DNA of 64,000 nt from an uncultured Selenomonas sp. (GCA_905372355.1 CAJPOT010000009.1:1-64000), one strand, 5' to 3'; positions 1 through 8,896 are shown, numbered from the stretch's first letter. Notes: generated by a model from the letters alone, not told the origin. Numbers and translations are program-made.

Positions 1-153
1 AGTTTACCATGAAAGTCCAAGAAGTCAAGCCCGGAGGGCGCAGACTGATTGGCTCTTTCATGTAAGGGCGGCGCACAATGTCCACAAAGTGGACGTTTGT
101 GCGTGTAGCTTACCATGAAAGTCCAAGAAGTCAAGCCCGGAGGGCGCAGACTG
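1..153 (-). repeat. Dispersed repeat, about 1.4 units of the 108-bp family
   Basis: The reverse complement of this stretch matches the 108-bp tandem unit at 31501-31824, including the GTCCAC/GTGGAC inverted pair and the core in which CTGCGCCC, TTCGGGC and TTGACTTCTTGG follow one another. Two copies of the core are visible (about 5-50 and 113-153). No open frame is credible here. In this orientation the promoter-like TTGACT box would point toward lower coordinates, out of the window. Confidence 0.8.
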
Positions 154-154
154 A

Positions 155-197
155 AAAAACGCCCGCACATGCACTTTTGCACATGCGGGCGTTTTTC
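155..197 (-). terminator. Rho-independent terminator of trxB-glutaredoxin
   Basis: An inverted repeat (ACGCCCGCA with TGCGGGCGT) is flanked by A and T runs on both sides, so it could stop transcription in either direction. It lies downstream of the minus-strand trxB and glutaredoxin genes and is probably their terminator. The stretch between it and the glutaredoxin stop (198-256) holds a degenerate end of the MITE-like family (about 234-260). Confidence 0.75.
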
Positions 198-256
198 GAT
201 GCCGCCTGCGGCAGCAGTCACTTTCTTAAGAAAGCGCTGAATTGATCCGCGCTTCC

Positions 257-487
257 TTAAATACCGAGAATCGCATCGAGCTTCGCCTTGTCGAAGCTCA
301 CGACGAAGTCCTTGCCGTTGACCGTCGTCACCGGCACGATGAGATCGCCCGAAATGGCCTTGCACTCTTTGCGCGCCGCCTCGTCCTCTTCGATGTTGTG
401 CTCCTCGTAGGCGATGTTCTTCGACTTCAGATACTTTTTGACCTTGTCGCACCAAGGGCACTGCGTGATGGAATAGACCTTTACCAT
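257..487 (-). CDS. Glutaredoxin-like redox protein
   Basis: A 76-residue thioredoxin-fold protein that should act as a small cytosolic dithiol oxidoreductase. The N-terminal VYSITQCPWCDKVK segment carries a CPWC active site at residues 9-12, and the cis-proline region VPVTTV follows at about 51-56, as in NrdH/glutaredoxin-type proteins. The length is normal for the family. Its start overlaps the end of trxB by 7 nt, so the two are translationally coupled. The pairing suggests electrons pass from NADPH through the reductase to this protein. The specific partner (for example a ribonucleotide reductase or peroxidase) cannot be told from the sequence. Confidence 0.88.
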   Translation of the reverse strand: MVKVYSITQCPWCDKVKKYLKSKNIAYEEHNIEEDEAARKECKAISGDLIVPVTTVNGKDFVVSFDKAKLDAILGI

Positions 488-1419
488 GATGTTTTCCCTC
501 CTGTGATGTACTTCTCGGCGAGAAGCGCCGCCGTCGTGCCGTCGGATGCGGCAGTCGTCAGCTGATGGATCTCCTTCTCACGGATGTCGCCGGCGACGAA
601 GACGCCGGGGATATTCGTGCGGCAGTCCTCGCCCGCGACGATATGCCCTTTCTCGTTGATCTCGACCTGTCCCTCAAAGAGCGCCGTGTTCGGCTGCACG
701 CCGATGTTGACAAATATGGCGTCGACAGCAAGTTCCCGTGCCTCGCCCGCCTTCTTGTCGAAAATCTCGATAGATTCGAGCTTTCCCTCACCTCGCAGGG
801 CACGGATCTCCGTTTCGAGCAAGATCTCCGCCTTGGGATTTTCTCGGAGACGCTTCTGCGAAACTTCGTCGGCGCGAAGCTTGGAGCGATGCACGAGGTA
901 GAGCTTCTTCGCGTAACGCGAGAGGAAGTTCGCCGCATCGAGCGCCGCATTGCCGCCGCCCATGACGGCAATGATTTTATCTTGATACATGTGTCCGTCG
1001 CAAAGCTGGCAGTAGTGGACGCCGCGCCCCGCGTACTTCGCTTCCGCAGCGAGCGGCAGCTTCCTGCGGCTCATGCCCGAGGCGATGATGACGACGGGCG
1101 TCTCGTAAACAGCGCTCTCCGTCTCGACGCGCTTGACCGCGCCTTCGAGCGTAACCTTCTCAATCGCATCGAACTCGTCGACGACGGCGCCGAACTTCTC
1201 CGCCTGCTGCTGCACTGTCTGAATGAGGTCGCTGCCCGAGACGCTCAGAAAGCCCGGATAATTCTCAATGCCCGTGGCGTTCGCAATCTGCCCGCCGACG
1301 ACGGCATTCTCCAGGACGAGTGTCGAAAAATTCATGCGTCCCGCGTAGAGCGCCGCCGTCAGCCCTGCCATGCCCGCACCGATGATGACGACGTCCTTCT
1401 GTATCGTTTCCTTTGCCAT
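481..1419 (-). CDS. trxB: Thioredoxin reductase
   Basis: A 312-residue FAD- and NADPH-binding flavoprotein of the low-molecular-weight thioredoxin reductase family. The N-terminal dinucleotide fold shows VVIIGAGMAGLTAALYAGR, the redox centre is CQLCDG (about 137-142, where most homologues have CATCDG), the NADPH fold is VMGGGNAALDAA, and the C-terminal FAD motif is GVFVAGDIREK. It is followed with a 7-nt overlap by the glutaredoxin-like gene, so the pair form a reductase-redoxin operon. The Gln-Leu between the two cysteines is uncommon and may tune substrate choice. The gene is divergent from the DUF134-NifX gene. Confidence 0.95.
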   Translation of the reverse strand: MAKETIQKDVVIIGAGMAGLTAALYAGRMNFSTLVLENAVVGGQIANATGIENYPGFLSVSGSDLIQTVQQQAEKFGAVVDEFDAIEKVTLEGAVKRVETESAVYETPVVIIASGMSRRKLPLAAEAKYAGRGVHYCQLCDGHMYQDKIIAVMGGGNAALDAANFLSRYAKKLYLVHRSKLRADEVSQKRLRENPKAEILLETEIRALRGEGKLESIEIFDKKAGEARELAVDAIFVNIGVQPNTALFEGQVEINEKGHIVAGEDCRTNIPGVFVAGDIREKEIHQLTTAASDGTTAALLAEKYITGGKTSW

Positions 1420-1501
1420 GGAATCCCTCCTCTATTTTGATGGGCGATATTATTCTTTTCTCCATGAAAGGGCTAAATCCTGCCGTTTTCGTCAAAACGG
1501 C

Positions 1502-1530
1502 TTGACACACTGCTCCTTCCATGATACGAT
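1502..1530 (+). promoter_or_regulatory. Promoter of the DUF134-NifX gene
   Basis: A consensus -35 TTGACA (1502-1507) is separated by 17 nt from TACGAT (1525-1530). Just downstream, 1545-1556 is a perfect 12-bp palindrome (CGACAT/ATGTCG), well placed as a repressor operator. An AAAGGAGG Shine-Dalgarno precedes the GTG start at 1597. Confidence 0.6.
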
Positions 1531-1544
1531 GATAACACAGTTAC

Positions 1545-1556
1545 CGACATATGTCG
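1545..1556. promoter_or_regulatory. Palindromic operator candidate
   Basis: The perfect palindrome CGACATATGTCG lies immediately downstream of the -10 box of the divergent intergenic region, between trxB and the DUF134 gene. The DUF134 protein itself carries a helix-turn-helix and could be the ligand, but that is inference. Confidence 0.4.
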
Positions 1557-1596
1557 ATAACAAATCCGTAAAAATATTTTAAAGGAGGCGAGGACT

Positions 1597-2640
1597 GTGC
1601 CAAGACCGACGCGGGGGCGAAGGATCTGCGTGCGTCCCGCCTACGAGCGCTTCACGCCTGCGGGCTTTCCCGGCGGCGAGGCCGTCACCCTGCTCGTCGA
1701 AGAGTACGAGTGCATACGCAGCATCGACCACGACGGGCTAAAGCAGGAGGAATGCGCCAAACGCATGGCGATCTCGCGCACGACGGTCGCCGAAATCTAT
1801 GCCGCAGCGCGCAAAAAAATCGCCGAGAGCCTCGTGCACGGCAGACCGCTCGTCATCGAAGGCGGCTTCTACCAGCTCTGCGACATGTCCGCACCGTGCG
1901 GCAAATGCTGCCCGCGTGCCGAGGCGCGTCAAGACTATCGCTTTTCGCCCCCGAGAAAGAAAGGAGAAGGAACGATGAGAATCGCAGTCCCCTATGAAAA
2001 TGAAAACGGCACGGTGTTCCAGCATTTCGGACACTCGCAGGCATTCAAGCTCTATGACGTCAAGGAGGACGCCGTTGAGAAATCGGAGGTTGTCAGCACG
2101 CAAGGCAGCGGTCACGGCGCACTCGCCGGCTTTTTGAAGGAAAATGAAGTCGATGCGCTCATCTGCGGCGGCATCGGCGCGGGCGCGATCGAGGCGCTCA
2201 CGGATGCCGGCATCCGCGTCTATGCCGGCGTCAAGGGCGCGGCGGACGAGGCTGTCGCACAGCATCTCGCCGGTACGCTTGAGTATACGACGGAAGCAAA
2301 CTGCTCGCATCACGGCGAGGGACATGAGCACGCCGAAGGCGGCCATCGCTGCTCCCACGCGCACGGCGCGGGCGAAGGTCAGCATCGCCACGGCGAAGGT
2401 AACGGAAAAGGCCACTGTGGTCAGCACCACGGCGAAGGGCACGGCGAAGGACATGCGCATCATCATGGCGAAGGCAACGGTCACTGCGGTCAGCACCACG
2501 GCGAAGGCCAAGCGCACGCACACCGCCACGGACAGGATGCCACCATAGGTGAAGGCCGCTGTCCGCATCGCGGCAAAGGCGGCGGCCACGGCCACGGTCG
2601 CGGCGGCCACGGAGCAGGCCACGGCCCACATCAGCAGTAA
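1597..2640 (+). CDS. DUF134 DNA-binding domain fused to NifX-type domain with His-rich tail
   Basis: Residues about 1-100 are a DUF134 domain: an MPRPTRGRRI start, a helix-turn-helix around EECAKRMAISRTTVAEIY, and a cysteine cluster (CDMSAPCGKCC). Residues about 127-230 are a dinitrogenase iron-molybdenum cofactor (NifX/NifB-C) domain with GHSQAFKLYDV and ICGGIGAGAIEAL. From about 235 the protein is almost only His, Gly and Glu with several Cys, a metal-binding tail. The start is GTG with AAAGGAGG upstream. In frame, an AAAGGAG sequence at 1960-1966 precedes ATG 1975, so the NifX-His part (221 residues) may also be made alone. DUF134 and NifX are often separate neighbouring genes. The likely role is metal or Fe-S cluster handling with autoregulation (inference). 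Confidence 0.85.
   Translation: MPRPTRGRRICVRPAYERFTPAGFPGGEAVTLLVEEYECIRSIDHDGLKQEECAKRMAISRTTVAEIYAAARKKIAESLVHGRPLVIEGGFYQLCDMSAPCGKCCPRAEARQDYRFSPPRKKGEGTMRIAVPYENENGTVFQHFGHSQAFKLYDVKEDAVEKSEVVSTQGSGHGALAGFLKENEVDALICGGIGAGAIEALTDAGIRVYAGVKGAADEAVAQHLAGTLEYTTEANCSHHGEGHEHAEGGHRCSHAHGAGEGQHRHGEGNGKGHCGQHHGEGHGEGHAHHHGEGNGHCGQHHGEGQAHAHRHGQDATIGEGRCPHRGKGGGHGHGRGGHGAGHGPHQQ
1960..1977 (+). promoter_or_regulatory. Internal ribosome binding site and ATG inside the fusion gene
   Basis: AAAGGAG at 1960-1966 lies 8 nt before an in-frame ATG at 1975 (codon 127), exactly at the DUF134/NifX domain boundary. It encodes the linker residues KGEG. This looks like the relict or still active start of a formerly separate NifX-like gene. 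Confidence 0.55.
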
Positions 2641-2753
2641 CCGCAGATACGGTTTGCCTTTCTCCATCCGCTGAATCTTTATCCGTGCTTCTTCGGCACT
2701 CCCCTGCAAAATCGAACGTTCATCTTGTCGGCTTCGGCTTCGCCGCACATCTC

Positions 2754-3032
2754 CTAGAATCCCTGCCGCAGAGTTTCAAGCTCTGCGGCGATTTTTTTCG
2801 CCTTCTCGACAGCGAGGCGATTCTCATGTTCCACAGTTTCAAAGGAAGGAATCAGATATTCCGTCGTTCCTTCGATGTGCGGAGGCTTGCAGACATAAAT
2901 CTTCGCCGTAAGCGGATTCATGCTGCCGCTCCATAGCCCCATATAATCCGCAGCCGTATCGTATGCGAGGATGCAGGGCGCATCCTTCAAAAGATCGCGC
3001 AGATAGTCGTTGTATGTGTATATGCTGCTCAT
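2754..3032 (-). CDS. Small protein after HipA-like kinase, possibly AbiEi-like
   Basis: A 92-residue protein if started at the ATG giving MSSIYTYNDYLRDLL; a longer frame begins at 3083 but overlaps the kinase gene. It starts 22 nt after the kinase stop and is probably cotranscribed. The middle part (ILAYDTAADYMGLWSG, then KIYVCKP) resembles the segment of AbiEi-type antitoxins where a helix is followed by a TxxPxxVxVxxP strand, but this is a weak resemblance and the usual length there is about 200 residues. The C-terminus is a charged helix. A function cannot be assigned; a partner role with the kinase is plausible from context. Confidence 0.6.
   Translation of the reverse strand: MSSIYTYNDYLRDLLKDAPCILAYDTAADYMGLWSGSMNPLTAKIYVCKPPHIEGTTEYLIPSFETVEHENRLAVEKAKKIAAELETLRQGF
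2765..2798 (+). terminator. Terminator embedded in a convergent gene end
   Basis: The perfect stem GCCGCAGAG/CTCTGCGGC with a 7-nt loop is followed by seven T residues on the plus strand. It lies inside the last codons of the minus-strand gene ending at 2754. It would terminate the DUF134-NifX transcript about 125 nt past its stop codon. Confidence 0.6.
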
Positions 3033-3054
3033 CGGACTGCTCCCGCCATTTGTG

Positions 3055-3984
3055 TCAGCGGCTGAAGCCGCGGCTTTCCCCATCCTCGCGAGCCTGACGC
3101 TCCTGCGCTTTCTTCCATGCCGGAAGCAGCATCTGATTCAAGCGCATGGCGAGGGATTTCTTCATGTAGGTTTTGGAGATGTCGGTCATTCCCTCCGTCG
3201 TATCAATCAGCGCGTCGATGCGCGGTGCCGCGAACTTGATTCTCGGGACAATCTCCAAAATCGACCGATGCAGGTCAGCCGGAGGCGCTTTCAAGATTTC
3301 ATGGTAGAAGATTCGCTTTCCTTGATGGCGATAGACAGAACACAAGTTATACTCTGTATTTTTGAAGCTTATATCATCTTCCAAGAGTTCCTCTTTTTCC
3401 CTGTCAGACACTAGCGGCGAAAGTGCTGAACCGCAATCATATACAGGCGCGGGAGATATTTTGCCATCAGACGATGCCATCACGCCCCAATTATCCAAAT
3501 GACGATCCGTATTGCCAATAGCAGCATCCACTACAAACATTTCCCAGAAAAACTTTTTCAAGAACATCTTGTTCTTTATCGTCACATCGGTATCGATGAT
3601 ATACATAACATCGTCAATCGTAGTCTTATTCCGTTTCTGGCTGTCCGTCTCATGTAAAAAGAACTTGCTGAATTCAATGAGAATACCTTCTCTGCTCGGG
3701 GAAAATACCTCGCACGCCACAACAAGCTTCTCTTTTTCGCTGTTCGGCGGCGTAGCACGTCCCAAGAAAGTGTTTTGTGCCGGAATCCCCAGCATCTGAA
3801 ATATATGGCAGCCGATATATTCAGAGAAATGATTGTTAATGTATAGCTGCGATGTTTGTTTCGGCGCTCGATTGGGATCGGGAAACTTCACCATATAGAG
3901 CTTGTCGTTGTACTGCATCGTCCACTTGCTCTCCGAACCGCCGAAACGATTCGGCAGCCACTTCACATGCGTCAGATCAACCAT
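3055..3984 (-). CDS. HipA-like/CtkA-type serine/threonine kinase
   Basis: A 309-residue protein with the catalytic core of HipA-family kinases: an N-terminal nucleotide-binding part with KLYMVKFPD, the catalytic loop GNTDRHLDNWG (about 168-178) and the metal-binding DCGSAL (about 193-198). It lacks the separate HipA N-terminal domain, matching the shorter stand-alone CtkA-like group. The ATG at 3984 is preceded by GGAGGG and overlaps the end of the upstream 73-residue gene by 8 nt. HipA relatives phosphorylate proteins such as aminoacyl-tRNA synthetases and act as toxins; here the target is unknown. The neighbouring small ORFs are candidate cognate factors. Confidence 0.8.
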   Translation of the reverse strand: MVDLTHVKWLPNRFGGSESKWTMQYNDKLYMVKFPDPNRAPKQTSQLYINNHFSEYIGCHIFQMLGIPAQNTFLGRATPPNSEKEKLVVACEVFSPSREGILIEFSKFFLHETDSQKRNKTTIDDVMYIIDTDVTIKNKMFLKKFFWEMFVVDAAIGNTDRHLDNWGVMASSDGKISPAPVYDCGSALSPLVSDREKEELLEDDISFKNTEYNLCSVYRHQGKRIFYHEILKAPPADLHRSILEIVPRIKFAAPRIDALIDTTEGMTDISKTYMKKSLAMRLNQMLLPAWKKAQERQAREDGESRGFSR

Positions 3985-4198
3985 CAATCAACCCTCCGAA
4001 ATATGTCAGCATTTCCTCCCGGGTGCCTGATGAAATATCGCCTTCCTTCATGGCATATTTTGTTTCGGAATGAAGCCTCTGCATAGCAAGAACCATCTGG
4101 AGATGATTCCTTTCTTCATAAGCTCGATAAAATTCTTCCATATAGTCGCGAAGAAGATCTTCGTAATCTTGCGGGTTGTACTTATAGACTGCTTCCAT
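3977..4198 (-). CDS. Small helical protein, paralogue of the upstream ORF
   Basis: A 73-residue acidic, helical protein of unknown family. It shares a clear pattern with the next gene upstream (4273-4479): a KYNPxDYxDxL start, a central AxxxxNHL/AGDVFL segment and TKxAMKE near the end, so the two arose by tandem duplication. Its stop overlaps the HipA-like start, which indicates translational coupling. A role as antitoxin, adaptor or kinase partner is possible but only inferred from position. Confidence 0.65.
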   Translation of the reverse strand: MEAVYKYNPQDYEDLLRDYMEEFYRAYEERNHLQMVLAMQRLHSETKYAMKEGDISSGTREEMLTYFGGLIDG

Positions 4199-4272
4199 GA
4201 TGAATCCCTCGTTTCTTCGAACTGTCCTAGTGATTCGTATGCCATCCTATATAGAATGTCGAGCATTCGGAA

Positions 4273-4479
4273 TCAACTCGTCATAACAGAAAAGCATCTC
4301 AGCACGGTCTTTGGGAGACAGCATTCCTTCATCGCCTGTTTCGTGTCGTTGTACATACGCCGCCATGCGTGTTCCATGAGGAATACGTCTCCCGCCTGCA
4401 TCGCTTCGGCGAAAAGCGTCATGCTTTCTTCCAGATAGTCGACATAATCCTTTGGATTGTATTTGATTCGCTGCTCCAT
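4273..4479 (-). CDS. Small helical protein, first gene of the HipA-like island
   Basis: A 68-residue protein with a good Shine-Dalgarno (AAGGAGAGG) and ATG at 4479. It is a diverged tandem paralogue of the 73-residue protein downstream (MEQRIKYNPKDYVDYLEES versus MEAVYKYNPQDYEDLLRDY). No family is recognised. It heads a four-gene minus-strand cluster that ends with the HipA-like kinase and a 92-residue protein. The region 4480-4643 beyond it shows no gene. Confidence 0.65.
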   Translation of the reverse strand: MEQRIKYNPKDYVDYLEESMTLFAEAMQAGDVFLMEHAWRRMYNDTKQAMKECCLPKTVLRCFSVMTS

Positions 4480-4643
4480 GATGCCTCTCCTTTTTTCGCG
4501 AGTTCTGGGTGTGCCAAGAGTTTTGTTTAAATCATTCTTCAGGACTCAATGCGCAAAATGTTCTGTCGCGCATCCTTGACCAAGCACGCCTCACAGGAGG
4601 CTTACCAAAGCCCGTATTCCTCGCGTTTTTGAGTGTCGCACTT

Positions 4644-4673
4644 ATCTGTGTATCACGCCCGCGTGGAGAGTGA
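4644..4673 (-). repeat. Decayed CRISPR repeat beyond the trailer end
   Basis: The segment keeps CACGC, CCGCGTGG and a final GAC of the array repeat with substitutions and a deletion. It ends exactly 35 nt before the degenerate terminal repeat at 4709, the normal spacer length. It looks like a fossil repeat from an older, eroding end of the array. Confidence 0.55.
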
Positions 4674-4708
4674 CATGTGCGGAGGTTCTTCTTGTCGGTG
4701 TATTTCAG

Positions 4709-7700
4709 ATTGCAATCCACGCGCCCCGTGTGGGGCGCGACCTGTCAAACCCATAGCGATTTCGTCGAGCCAGGCATTTCAATCCACGCGCCCGCGTGGG
4801 GCGCGACAGTCGAGGCGGGGCGATGCAAGCTTGAGCTGACATTTCAATCCACGCGCCCGCGTAGGGCGCGACCAAACGCAGAAAAAGCACATATTGCACA
4901 AGGCGCAATTTCAATCCACGCGCCCGCGTAGGGCGCGACGTTTCACACCGTCAACTTTTTCCATCGCTTCCGTATTTCAATCCACGCGCCCGCGTAGGGC
5001 GCGACGATGGCAGAGTTCTATGCGGATTTCATCTCGAAATTTCAATCCACGCGCCCGCGTGGGGCGCGACGGCATCCGTGCGCCCGTCTCGTACATCCCC
5101 AGTATTTCAATCCACGCGCCCGCGTGGGGCGCGACGTTAGCCGAGAGTAGCACCTGCTTGGGTAGGTGATATTTCAATCCACGCGCCCGCGTGGGGCGCG
5201 ACCATAACCAACGTAGATCATACGTCTCAATTTTGCTATTTCAATCCACGCGCCCGCGTAGGGCGCGACGTACTGCAGGCGGCGCAGGAGGTCGACTGCC
5301 TCAATTTCAATCCACGCGCCCGCGTAGGGCGCGACTACAGGCGGTCAAAGTCAACGTGCGCGGCCTGCCATTTCAATCCACGCGCCCGCGTAGGGCGCGA
5401 CAAACACAGGTCTCCGTGCCGTTCGCGTTGCCGTTATTTCAATCCACGCGCCCGCGTAGGGCGCGACCCTGCGCGTCGATGGGCAGGTCGTCGAACCGCG
5501 CCATTTCAATCCACGCGCCCGCGTAGGGCGCGACGGCTGACCACCATCATGGTGGACGACGAGATGCATTTCAATCCACGCGCCCGCGTAGGGCGCGACA
5601 GTTATGCTGCTTAATGTAGCGTGGGATTCCACAATTTCAATCCACGCGCCCGCGTAGGGCGCGACTTTCCTTCATTGCTTTTAAGAGCGTTGCCGGCGTA
5701 TTTCAATCCACGCGCCCGCGTAGGGCGCGACTGCTTGAAAATCGTTGGCGGTATGGGTGATTCCAAATTTCAATCCACGCGCCCGCGTAGGGCGCGACGC
5801 AGCGCGACGGCATAGTAATCGCCAAGCTCCTTATTTCAATCCACGCGCCCGCGTGGGGCGCGACGCGACGATGATGCGCAGCGTTATGCTGTGACAGTAT
5901 TTCAATCCACGCGCCCGCGTGGGGCGCGACTCGCCGCATTGATCTGCTCCGCTTGCAGTGCGAGATTTCAATCCACGCGCCCGCGTGGGGCGCGACCTCT
6001 TTTTGGCGCTCTTCATCCTACATCATCCAAATTTCAATCCACGCGCCCGCGTGGGGCGCGACATAGGCAAGAGATTATTGCTGTCTAAGTGGTCGAATTT
6101 CAATCCACGCGCCCGCGTGGGGCGCGACTCAGGATCGTAGCCATAAGACATCAACTCGACAGCATTTCAATCCACGCGCCCGCGTGGGGCGCGACCATAT
6201 CCTCCCCTATCTCGGGCAAGCGGTTTTGCAATTTCAATCCACGCGCCCGCGTGGGGCGCGACTCTCCCATTTGTCTCCCAACCTTTTGCGGGAGACATTT
6301 CAATCCACGCGCCCGCGTGGGGCGCGACGAACCAACGGCGGCACGGCTCTTCACTCGACAGCATTTCAATCCACGCGCCCGCGTGGGGCGCGACGCTGGC
6401 AGTGCGCATCAATGCGGTTGGCAAAACATATTTCAATCCACGCGCCCGCGTGGGGCGCGACTGTTTTCCGACGGCTCCAACGTGGCCGTAAAAGATTTCA
6501 ATCCACGCGCCCGCGTGGGGCGCGACGGATGTTGGCGATCTTCTCTATATTATCAGATGATTTCAATCCACGCGCCCGCGTGGGGCGCGACGATATTCCG
6601 CCTCGCGCGCGTCAAAGATGTATGGATTTCAATCCACGCGCCCGCGTGGGGCGCGACACCCTCAATTCTCAGCTTATACTATATCACAGATCATTTCAAT
6701 CCACGCGCCCGCGTGGGGCGCGACGTGAAAAGCCTTTACAGACGCGTTTGATCTTCATTTCAATCCACGCGCCCGCGTGGGGCGCGACCCGACTTCCTTC
6801 GGGGCGCAAACTGTTTTATCCCATTTCAATCCACGCGCCCGCGTGGGGCGCGACTACATCAGGCTCGATGTCATCTACACGCTCAAGCCATTTCAATCCA
6901 CGCGCCCGCGTGGGGCGCGACCTGGTGCGCCCGTCTGCGTCGTGATGAACACCGAATTTCAATCCACGCGCCCGCGTGGGGCGCGACTTATAATACTTCT
7001 AAAAAGGAGGTGATTCAAATGATTTCAATCCACGCGCCCGCGTGGGGCGCGACGAGTGCCATTGTTTACTTCTCGCATACGTTATACATTTCAATCCACG
7101 CGCCCGCGTGGGGCGCGACCCGTGTCGAATCAGCTCCTTGACGATGCCGACGTATTTCAATCCACGCGCCCGCGTGGGGCGCGACAGCAGCCATTGACCT
7201 TGGGCGGCAGATCGGCAAGATTTCAATCCACGCGCCCGCGTGGGGCGCGACTCAAGCAAGAGGCAGCGCGGCTGGGGCTAGATGTATTTCAATCCACGCG
7301 CCCGCGTGGGGCGCGACTAAGGGGCACTGGGTTTTCACGGCGAGCCTACCGATTTCAATCCACGCGCCCGCGTGGGGCGCGACTGGTGCGGCGCTCAAGC
7401 TGGATCAAAACAAAAAATTTCAATCCACGCGCCCGCGTGGGGCGCGACATCGACAACGCGCTCCGGCGAACCGATCAATCCTATTTCAATCCACGCGCCC
7501 GCGTGGGGCGCGACTTCCTGCGGCTTCTTCTGTCGTGCCATCGGCAGATTTCAATCCACGCGCCCGCGTGGGGCGCGACGATAGACTTCCATATCGCCAT
7601 GCGCCCGTGCGAATTTCAATCCACGCGCCCGCGTGGGGCGCGACAGGCGTTCGCGGGCATCTGCCGACGGTCAGCGGCATTTCAATCCACGCGCCCGCGT

Positions 7701-8896
7701 GGGGCGCGACGAGCAGGCCGTTCGGCCGGTGGACAGGCGCAGACATTTCAATCCACGCGCCCGCGTGGGGCGCGACAACACTTTCATGACTTTCCTCCTT
7801 TTAGCCCCTTATTTCAATCCACGCGCCCGCGTGGGGCGCGACTTTATCATAACAAAAAAACTATGTCAATCATAATATTTCAATCCACGCGCCCGCGTGG
7901 GGCGCGACTTGATGCTCTTGCAAGATCTTTTTCTCCTTCTCATTTCAATCCACGCGCCCGCGTGGGGCGCGACAACTCTCCTTCCGCTCACCGAAGAGTA
8001 GTGCCCATTTCAATCCACGCGCCCGCGTGGGGCGCGACAGCGATACAAGCATAACCATACCTCCTCACGATTATTTCAATCCACGCGCCCGCGTGGGGCG
8101 CGACTGAGCTTCTTGCAGCTCGTCAAAGAGACGGGGCAATTTCAATCCACGCGCCCGCGTGGGGCGCGACCCCATCGCGTGACAAGGATATTGCCGATTA
8201 TCTCATTTCAATCCACGCGCCCGCGTGGGGCGCGACGCATACGGATGATGGGGACGCCGAGCTTCATGCAATTTCAATCCACGCGCCCGCGTGGGGCGCG
8301 ACGCAAACTCTTCTATCCCGAACCGAGTCTCAAGGAATTTCAATCCACGCGCCCGCGTGGGGCGCGACCGCCCTTTTTCGTCCTTTATTTCATAGGCACG
8401 GATATTTCAATCCACGCGCCCGCGTGGGGCGCGACTAAGGAACACGGTATATGCAAAAACTGCGGACAAATTTCAATCCACGCGCCCGCGTGGGGCGCGA
8501 CGATCGCAAAAGTGACCGTCGGCTATACCGCCGACGATTTCAATCCACGCGCCCGCGTGGGGCGCGACACGTGTCCAAATGGTTTCACCTCCTCTCAGCC
8601 TTATTTCAATCCACGCGCCCGCGTGGGGCGCGACCGCGACCGCAGAGGGTGTGGTATCTACCATGGCATTTCAATCCACGCGCCCGCGTGGGGCGCGACC
8701 CGAGAGCCTACCATCCTGCGTGTGCTCGTCGAGATTTCAATCCACGCGCCCGCGTGGGGCGCGACGCGAGGTCTGTGCCTCCTGCTGCCGCAAGCGCAAA
8801 TTTCAATCCACGCGCCCGCGTGGGGCGCGACGGGACGTACAGGAGTCTGGCGGCAAGTGCAGTCATTTCAATCCACGCGCCCGCGTGGGGCGCGAC
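4709..8896 (-). CRISPR. Type I-C CRISPR array, 64 repeats and 63 spacers
   Basis: The repeats are 32 bp and the spacers 32-35 bp, with a period near 66. In crRNA sense (minus strand) the repeat starts GTCGCGCCCC and ends GTGGATTGAAAT, the type I-C form. Its stem CGCGCCC/GGGCGCG has a 5-nt loop and leaves the 11-nt handle TGGATTGAAAT. Transcription runs from cas2 toward lower coordinates, so 8865-8896 is the newest repeat and 4709-4741 the oldest. The oldest repeat is degenerate but still folds (CGCGCCCC, loop GTGT, GGGGCGCG). Twelve repeats (starts 4841, 4908, 4974 and nine from 5238 to 5767) carry A instead of G at the plus-strand loop position; all others carry G. The reading frames through the array are artefacts. 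Confidence 0.98.

Noticed and set aside
1738..2748. 336-residue hydrophobic ORF antisense to the His-rich fusion gene
   Set aside because: It is the reverse reading of His/Gly codons, has no ribosome binding site, and overlaps a well-supported gene.
6129..6362. Two spacers ending in ACTCGACAGC (6129-6163 and 6329-6362)
   Set aside because: Only about 10 nt agree and the rest differ, so shared origin cannot be supported.
7843..7876. Spacer resembling the cas5 promoter (24 of 34 positions aligned with 14405-14438)
   Set aside because: Both are AT-rich DNA with a TTGACA box. In guide orientation the flanking trinucleotide is GAA rather than TTC and several seed positions mismatch, so self-targeting is unlikely.
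6988..8602. Several spacers (6988, 7777, 8039, 8569) contain Shine-Dalgarno plus start-codon-like sequence
   Set aside because: In gene-dense phage genomes a few of 63 spacers are expected to span gene starts; no bias can be claimed.
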